Source: Antedon mediterranea (lineage: Eukaryota > Echinodermata > Crinoidea > Comatulida > Antedonidae). Taken from it: DNA of 64,000 nt. A program made the position numbers and the translations under genes. Shown in pieces: positions 63,501-64,000 of this stretch (positions within the stretch are counted from its first letter, which is position 1; each line of letters begins with the position of its first letter). Under the pieces are notes generated by a model. The model was given only the letters and a program-made list of their open reading frames with translations. It was not told where the DNA came from and did no database searches. The DNA lies in assembly GCF_964355755.1 (NCBI RefSeq), contig NC_092676.1:15112288-15176287 (forward strand). The letters run 5' to 3'.

Positions 63501-64000
63501 TGTGGAAACATTGAGAGCGCAATTGAACAGTTTGATTTGGTGAGTGCAACAACTTCTTTATGATGAAAACAATTCTACTTATGTTTCTACTACGGTTTGT
63601 AGGTGTTTTTGTTGTGATGAAATGATGATAATGATGAATAAACCTTTATTTCAGTGTTCTGAACTATTAAGTCCTCAAAATAATGATGAGAATAGCAGTT
63701 TTCAACCAGTACAAGTTATGTTATCAAACTGCAAATATGATGATATAATATCTTTAGGTATGTACAAATTATTCACTTGACTATTTTAAGTTTTAATGGG
63801 TATACTGAATCATCAGTGTAGAGGAGAGAATATGCATTTGCTCAGTATATTTTATGCCACATTCTGACATATTCTCCTGATTCAAATTGCAACTTCATCT
63901 TCTTGTAATGATGACTTTTCTATTACGTAACTATTTTTTGTATTATCGGCTATTCTGACTTTGAAATCTAATTATTGTTTTCAGAGGAAATAGATAAAAA
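27508..64000 (+). CDS. CABIN1: CABIN1 orthologue, N-terminal ~695 codons in 22 exons; 3' end outside window
   Basis: Seen: 22 exons with GT..AG borders and fully compatible phases join into one frame of about 695 codons running off the right edge. Known: the product matches vertebrate CABIN1 in order along its length, for example IAALN near the start, [27 protein letters not shown], DSTDVxLWYKIG, LRKKR, KRRSARVRNT, FLPSxLR, VYWxKARFL and SLEEIDKN. CABIN1 is a nuclear scaffold of the HIRA/UBN/CABIN1/ASF1 complex that deposits histone H3.3 independently of replication; in mammals it also inhibits calcineurin and represses MEF2 through its C-terminus, which is not in this window. Four TPR-like helical pairs lie at about residues 30-192, an acidic/Ser-Thr-rich linker at about 303-366 and a basic NLS-like stretch at about 385-415. 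The vertebrate protein is about 2,200 residues, so about two thirds is missing to the right. Introns carry large minisatellites and transposons. Identity is secure; exact edges were set by eye. Confidence 0.93.
27590..27745 (+). repeat. TAGGCCTA palindrome cluster, then AGTCGCCCC direct repeats
   Basis: Several overlapping taggccta / ctaggcctag palindromes, then three copies of aagtcgcccca and one variant (aagttgcccct) between 27661 and 27735. Near the start of CABIN1 intron 1. Nature unknown. Confidence 0.7.
28789..28908 (+). repeat. 60-bp tandem duplication
   Basis: Two adjacent, apparently identical 60-bp copies beginning ttatttaataatatttaagt. Confidence 0.95.
28932..29230 (-). pseudogene. 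Non-LTR retrotransposon remnant, C-terminal part of pol
   Basis: On the minus strand broken frames read [12 protein letters not shown], then [20 protein letters not shown] and RGHKHK, the conserved tail (IRPHLEYAVQxW ... LEERRxRGDMIExYKI) of CR1/jockey-type pol. Inside CABIN1 intron 1. Confidence 0.8.
29688..29771 (+). CDS. CABIN1: CABIN1 exon 2
   Basis: 84 bp, phase 0 to 0, between tttag and gtatgt. It encodes [18 protein letters not shown] and ends TATKEAQ, matching the N-terminus of vertebrate CABIN1 (IAALN...TKEAQ). A TIR transposon begins only 10 bases into the following intron. Confidence 0.93.
29781..30605. mobile_element. 825-bp TIR DNA element with TA target duplication
   Basis: The ends are inverted copies (ccgtatatttcggtgtataa ... 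and its complement before 30606) for at least 27 bp, flanked by TA. Secondary copies of gtgcgtcttatacaccga lie inside. No transposase is visible, so non-autonomous. It begins 10 bases after the exon 2 donor of CABIN1. Confidence 0.85.
30906..31019 (+). CDS. CABIN1: CABIN1 exon 3 (first TPR)
   Basis: 114 bp, phase 0 to 0, between gacag and gtatcc. It encodes [15 protein letters not shown]... and ends LNTSLLKK, a TPR helix pair (A-x2-LYNKALELQ) aligned with EAEAFALYHKALDLQ of vertebrate CABIN1. Confidence 0.95.
31402..31562 (+). mobile_element. MITE family C, copy 2
   Basis: Inverted ends ctgtctacactatcaaactt and gtttgatagtgtagacaaag; interior as in 18189-18350. Confidence 0.82.
32289..32360 (-). 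tRNA. tRNA-Val-like (anticodon GAC), probably pseudogene or repeat-borne
   Basis: 72 nt on the minus strand beginning GGTTTCGTAGTGTAGTGG with A box, anticodon loop TTGACAC, and T arm GTTCGAGCC. Close to animal tRNA-Val, but anticodon GAC replaces the usual AAC, and one acceptor and one D-stem pair are mismatched. Confidence 0.6.
32532..32603 (-). tRNA. tRNA-Val-like (anticodon AAC), degenerate
   Basis: 72 nt on the minus strand; anticodon loop TTAACAT and T arm GTTCGAACC intact, but acceptor strand GGCTTCT does not pair well with CGAAACC and the D arm is altered. Likely a pseudogene copy of the same repeat. Confidence 0.5.
33490..33745 (-). mobile_element. tRNA-derived SINE
   Basis: On the minus strand a tRNA-like head with A box (TGGCTTGGTGG) and B box (GGTTCAAGTCC) at about 33740-33660 is followed by an unrelated body and a tail ...ttaaatatggtt plus A/T-rich end, the layout of a SINE. 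Confidence 0.7.
33739..33795 (-). tRNA. tRNA-Glu-like 3' half, truncated
   Basis: Minus strand reads GGTTAGGATTTCACCCACG then CGGCCCGGGTTCGATTCCCG, like the anticodon and T arm of tRNA-Glu (TTC), but the 5' part is not tRNA-like. Not functional as it stands. Confidence 0.5.
33921..34016 (-). CDS. Candidate first coding exon of a nested antisense gene
   Basis: On the minus strand ATG at 34016-34014 opens 32 codons, [20 protein letters not shown] ... RRTKKK, ending exactly at AAG|gtatac. It lies inside the CABIN1 intron 31020-34914. MGxxxS is an N-myristoylation-type start, and the tail is basic. No second exon was found, and family is unknown. Confidence 0.3.
34491..34815 (+). mobile_element. 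MITE family B, most complete copy
   Basis: Left end tttaaagatgtattgtcccc and right end cacaatatctttaa are inverted copies; it ends about 100 bases before CABIN1 exon 4. Confidence 0.7.
34915..35055 (+). CDS. CABIN1: CABIN1 exon 4
   Basis: 141 bp, phase 0 to 0, between actag and gtgaga. It contains [17 protein letters not shown] and TAMEFYLE, among the best conserved blocks of CABIN1; forms the first helices of the second TPR. Confidence 0.96.
35180..35360 (+). CDS. CABIN1: CABIN1 exon 5 (TPRs 2-3)
   Basis: 181 bp, phase 0 to 1, between cttgtag and gtaagt. It encodes [19 protein letters not shown] and [20 protein letters not shown], closely matching vertebrate DSTDVNLWYKIGHVALRL / [20 protein letters not shown]. 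Confidence 0.96.
35606..35659 (+). CDS. CABIN1: CABIN1 exon 6 (small, TPR 4)
   Basis: 54 bp, phase 1 to 1, between gagcag and gtaatt. The only frame consistent with its neighbours reads [19 protein letters not shown], matching vertebrate TCLYFICKALEKDCRYSKG. Other frames of the same stretch are open but unrelated. Confidence 0.92.
35878..35953 (+). CDS. CABIN1: CABIN1 exon 7
   Basis: 76 bp, phase 1 to 2, between ctgtag and gtaaga. It reads [19 protein letters not shown], matching vertebrate LVLKEKIFEEQPCLRKDSL, and ends in the first two bases of a Trp codon. Confidence 0.93.
35954..37128. other. CABIN1 intron 7, nothing specific
   Basis: Some higher-GC stretches (36.0-36.2 and 36.55-36.65 kb) without recognisable family. 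Confidence 0.4.
37129..37177 (+). CDS. CABIN1: CABIN1 exon 8 (acidic/His linker)
   Basis: 49 bp, phase 2 to 0, after a T-rich tract and tttag, before gtattt. It reads (W)[16 protein letters not shown]. Poorly conserved sequence, but phase and position agree with the vertebrate segment between the FLKC and IVDEA blocks. Confidence 0.8.
37220..38250. other. CpG-richer block in CABIN1 intron 8
   Basis: Two similar segments (gaccgcgatcccatgctc, gatcgcgatcccacatgctc) at about 37310-37375, and CpG-rich text to about 38.1 kb. No exon is supportable; a regulatory patch or old transposon is possible. Confidence 0.25.
38250..40489. other. CABIN1 intron 8, AT-rich, nothing specific
   Basis: No gene, RNA or clear repeat was seen. 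Confidence 0.4.
40490..41200 (+). pseudogene. Non-LTR retrotransposon reverse transcriptase remnant
   Basis: Broken frames give [28 protein letters not shown] and IHEKAIEQ, then [18 protein letters not shown], the order of an RT domain (NNYRGISLL ... GFRPGRSTxDMIF ... FGxPxxxxxxIxxxHxGM). Many stops and frameshifts. Inside CABIN1 intron 8. Confidence 0.8.
42644..43165 (-). mobile_element. Probable non-LTR retroposon 3' end, reversed
   Basis: A (tcaa)n run of about five copies at 42644-42670 precedes ttttatttctcaaataaaaa and ggggtaccccactagaagct, typical of a reversed retroposon tail. The remaining 43.2-45.5 kb shows no supportable gene. Confidence 0.4.
45517..45611 (+). CDS. CABIN1: CABIN1 exon 9
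   Basis: 95 bp, phase 0 to 2, between tttcag and gtatgc. [16 protein letters not shown] and LKLFT match vertebrate IVDEALGLRKKRQALI and IPFFT. The preceding intron is 8.3 kb; a 2.6-kb TIR element starts 10 bases after the donor. Confidence 0.94.
45622..48268. mobile_element. 2.65-kb TIR element enclosing a gag-like remnant
   Basis: Ends tacccCttgtacaccgcc and ggcggtgtaaaaggggta are inverted copies, flanked by TTA on both sides (45619-45621 and 48269-48271), as expected for a 3-bp target duplication. Sub-terminal ccgggt motifs occur on the right. The superfamily is uncertain (TTA duplication fits PIF/Harbinger-like elements). The interior on the minus strand is a decayed gag/protease-like sequence. 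Insertion is 10 bases into CABIN1 intron 9. Confidence 0.75.
46390..47954 (-). pseudogene. BEL/Pao-like gag and protease-region remnant, frameshifted
   Basis: Minus-strand pieces in different frames follow BEL/Pao order: a start at 47954-47952 with Ser/Arg-rich text, a Glu/Lys coiled-coil (47859-47700), a linker, tandem zinc-knuckle-like Cys/His motifs (CTYC...H...C and CYGC...H...C, about 46960-46780), then a segment like the retropepsin-type DUF1758 region (46704-46500). At least three frame changes; no RT or integrase follows, so inactive. Confidence 0.7.
48502..48565 (+). CDS. CABIN1: CABIN1 exon 10
   Basis: 64 bp, phase 2 to 0, between ttttttag and gtaagt. The frame (T)[19 protein letters not shown] matches vertebrate TWKCLGESLLAMYNHL. 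Confidence 0.94.
49178..49223 (+). CDS. CABIN1: CABIN1 exon 11
   Basis: 46 bp, phase 0 to 1, between ttttcag and gtaagt. It reads [15 protein letters not shown]; weak similarity to vertebrate SLGKRIDLSDY, supported mostly by splice sites and phase. Confidence 0.82.
49278..49300 (+). repeat. (TA)n microsatellite
   Basis: About 11 TA units in CABIN1 intron 11. Confidence 0.95.
50100..50240 (+). mobile_element. Non-LTR retrotransposon 3' end
   Basis: gtaaccatgttaaagggcca ... aaataaatgtttgttgaa with a short ttgttg tail, typical of CR1/L2-like 3' ends. Inside CABIN1 intron 11. Confidence 0.45.
50471..50662 (+). CDS. CABIN1: CABIN1 exon 12 (Ser/Thr/Glu-rich linker)
   Basis: 192 bp, phase 1 to 1, between tttttgtag and gtaaat. 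Residues about 303-366 are low complexity and acidic, then Ser/Thr-rich (for example [16 protein letters not shown]), like the disordered linker of vertebrate CABIN1. Function of the linker is unknown. Confidence 0.88.
50815..50967. mobile_element. MITE with ~20-bp TIRs
   Basis: Ends tggtcagatgtttggcctac and gtaggacaaacatctgacca are inverted copies with one or two mismatches. In CABIN1 intron 12. Confidence 0.75.
51475..51740 (+). repeat. Minisatellite, 54 bp x 5
   Basis: Five units of ttgagttgtagcagaagcag plus gtattaatggtcagagcttgtagatg-type text, phased at 51475, 51529, 51583 and on. In CABIN1 intron 12. Confidence 0.96.
52129..52265 (+). CDS. CABIN1: CABIN1 exon 13 (basic NLS-like)
   Basis: 137 bp, phase 1 to 0, between tttttag and gtaagc. 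It contains [15 protein letters not shown] and GKRRSAR, matching vertebrate KSKKGVKRKK and KRRSAR; a strong candidate nuclear localisation signal. Confidence 0.94.
52664..52743 (+). CDS. CABIN1: CABIN1 exon 14
   Basis: 80 bp, phase 0 to 2, between taaaag and gtaagc. It begins [13 protein letters not shown] and ends GFLPSSL, matching vertebrate VRNTKCKKEEKV and KFLPSRL. Confidence 0.95.
53332..53429 (+). CDS. CABIN1: CABIN1 exon 15 (acidic)
   Basis: 98 bp, phase 2 to 1, between actag and gtatga. It begins [14 protein letters not shown], corresponding to vertebrate RKLDPEEEDDSF. The following intron ends in the 23-bp minisatellite. Confidence 0.9.
54011..55873 (+). repeat. Minisatellite, 23 bp x ~80, ending in the exon 16 acceptor
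   Basis: Unit ttcaaaaccYttgtctacct plus atc, with C/T variants only, apart from a small insertion near 55810. Pyrimidine-rich and free of AG. The last unit has tctag instead of tctac, and that AG is the splice acceptor of exon 16. The 23-bp period gives long open frames in all + frames that are not genes. Confidence 0.98.
55874..56018 (+). CDS. CABIN1: CABIN1 exon 16, acceptor supplied by minisatellite unit
   Basis: 145 bp, phase 1 to 2. It reads (D)[18 protein letters not shown] and [12 protein letters not shown], corresponding to vertebrate VHEFLLE and ILELMMRYLKAM. The acceptor cctttgtctag is the last, diverged unit of the 23-bp array (normal unit tctac). Donor gtaaat follows a TG that starts a Trp codon. 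Confidence 0.93.
56324..56401 (+). CDS. CABIN1: CABIN1 exon 17
   Basis: 78 bp, phase 2 to 2, between tttgcag and gtaagt. (W)[18 protein letters not shown] aligns with vertebrate WPPGLAEVVLSVYHSWRRH. Confidence 0.93.
56817..56936 (+). CDS. CABIN1: CABIN1 exon 18
   Basis: 120 bp, phase 2 to 2, between atatag and gtaagt. It contains [20 protein letters not shown], corresponding to vertebrate MMLMSLSCMELQLDQWL, and ends in a Ser run. Confidence 0.9.
57121..57440 (+). repeat. Diverged direct repeat in CABIN1 intron 18
   Basis: ggctgttttactttattgtt ... tgcttattttattttgtat occurs at about 57131 and again at 57371. The segment gatccagccactgataccca (57193) recurs near 58532. A palindrome ttcagtaattt...aaattactgaa lies at 57330-57360. 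Probably transposon fragments. Confidence 0.6.
58658..59012 (+). repeat. Minisatellite, 25 bp x ~14
   Basis: Unit aggctatggggtacaatgca plus gaaat with C/T variation at one site. In CABIN1 intron 18, about 250 bases upstream of exon 19. Confidence 0.97.
59266..59405 (+). CDS. CABIN1: CABIN1 exon 19, donor is unit 1 of a 75-bp minisatellite
   Basis: 140 bp, phase 2 to 1, after ctcatag. It contains [19 protein letters not shown] and ends [10 protein letters not shown], the counterpart of vertebrate EDGWLEFVVR. The donor ATTAGAG|gttggt is weak (not GTRAGT) and is repeated, with the last 12-13 exon bases, about 50 times downstream. Confidence 0.92.
59393..63136 (+). repeat. Minisatellite, 75 bp x ~50, begins inside exon 19 and repeats its donor
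   Basis: Unit of 75 bp (three units of 72 bp) containing tatgctattagag|gttggta followed by about 60 bp of intron text. The first unit overlaps the last 12-13 bases of exon 19. Because 75 is a multiple of 3 and the complement lacks stops, a 1,256-codon antisense frame results, which is not treated as a gene. Confidence 0.98.
63469..63539 (+). CDS. CABIN1: CABIN1 exon 20
   Basis: 71 bp, phase 1 to 0, between atttcag and gtgagt. (V)[19 protein letters not shown] matches vertebrate [20 protein letters not shown]. Confidence 0.96.
63655..63757 (+). CDS. CABIN1: CABIN1 exon 21
   Basis: 103 bp, phase 0 to 1, between atttcag and gtatgt. CSELLSPQ corresponds to vertebrate CTEMLQSS, and it ends [10 protein letters not shown] opposite HNDSVVSL. 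Confidence 0.94.
63985..64000 (+). CDS. CABIN1: CABIN1 exon 22, cut by window edge
   Basis: After ttttcag the frame continues as (E)EIDKN, matching vertebrate EEIDKN. Only 16 bases are inside the window. Confidence 0.92.

Overview
This is a eukaryotic, AT-rich animal genome window. Coding sequence is split into short exons with GT..AG introns, and most of the rest is introns, transposon debris and tandem repeats. Exons spread over about 36 kb of the + strand encode the N-terminal third of a CABIN1 orthologue (calcineurin-binding protein cabin-1, a TPR protein of the HIRA/UBN/CABIN1 histone H3.3 chaperone complex). The transposon mix (decayed non-LTR retroposons, a BEL/Pao-like gag fragment, many TIR/MITE families, tRNA-derived SINE-like DNA) and the many TAGGCCTA-type palindromes suggest an invertebrate deuterostome, plausibly an echinoderm. 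The species call is tentative.

Layout. From about 3.5 to 10.5 kb, on the minus strand, are four phase-consistent coding exons of an unidentified acidic, probably disordered protein, whose 3' part lies left of the window. A possible 5'UTR exon and promoter (ETS site, G-rich tract) lie near 21.7-22.0 kb. From 10.5 to 27 kb there are mainly MITEs, an 866-bp tandem duplication (22.28-24.01 kb), LINE remnants and a few weak minus-strand exon candidates (15.8-18.8 kb). From 27.3 kb to the window end is CABIN1: a start exon that ends exactly with its ATG, then 21 further coding exons (the last cut by the window edge), about 695 codons in total, all with matching phases.

The most unusual feature is how tandem repeats sit on CABIN1 splice sites. 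One array of about 80 x 23 bp (54.0-55.87 kb) runs directly into a 3' splice site, contains no AG dinucleotide over nearly 1.9 kb, and its last diverged unit supplies the acceptor AG. A second array of about 50 x 75 bp (59.4-63.1 kb) starts inside the end of another exon, so each unit repeats the last 12-13 exon bases and the 5' splice site. Further minisatellites (54-bp and 25-bp units in CABIN1; 30-bp and 36-bp units in the minus-strand gene) lie in introns. Two different TIR elements are also inserted within 10 bases of CABIN1 donor sites. All long open frames in the minisatellites are by-products of repetition, not genes.
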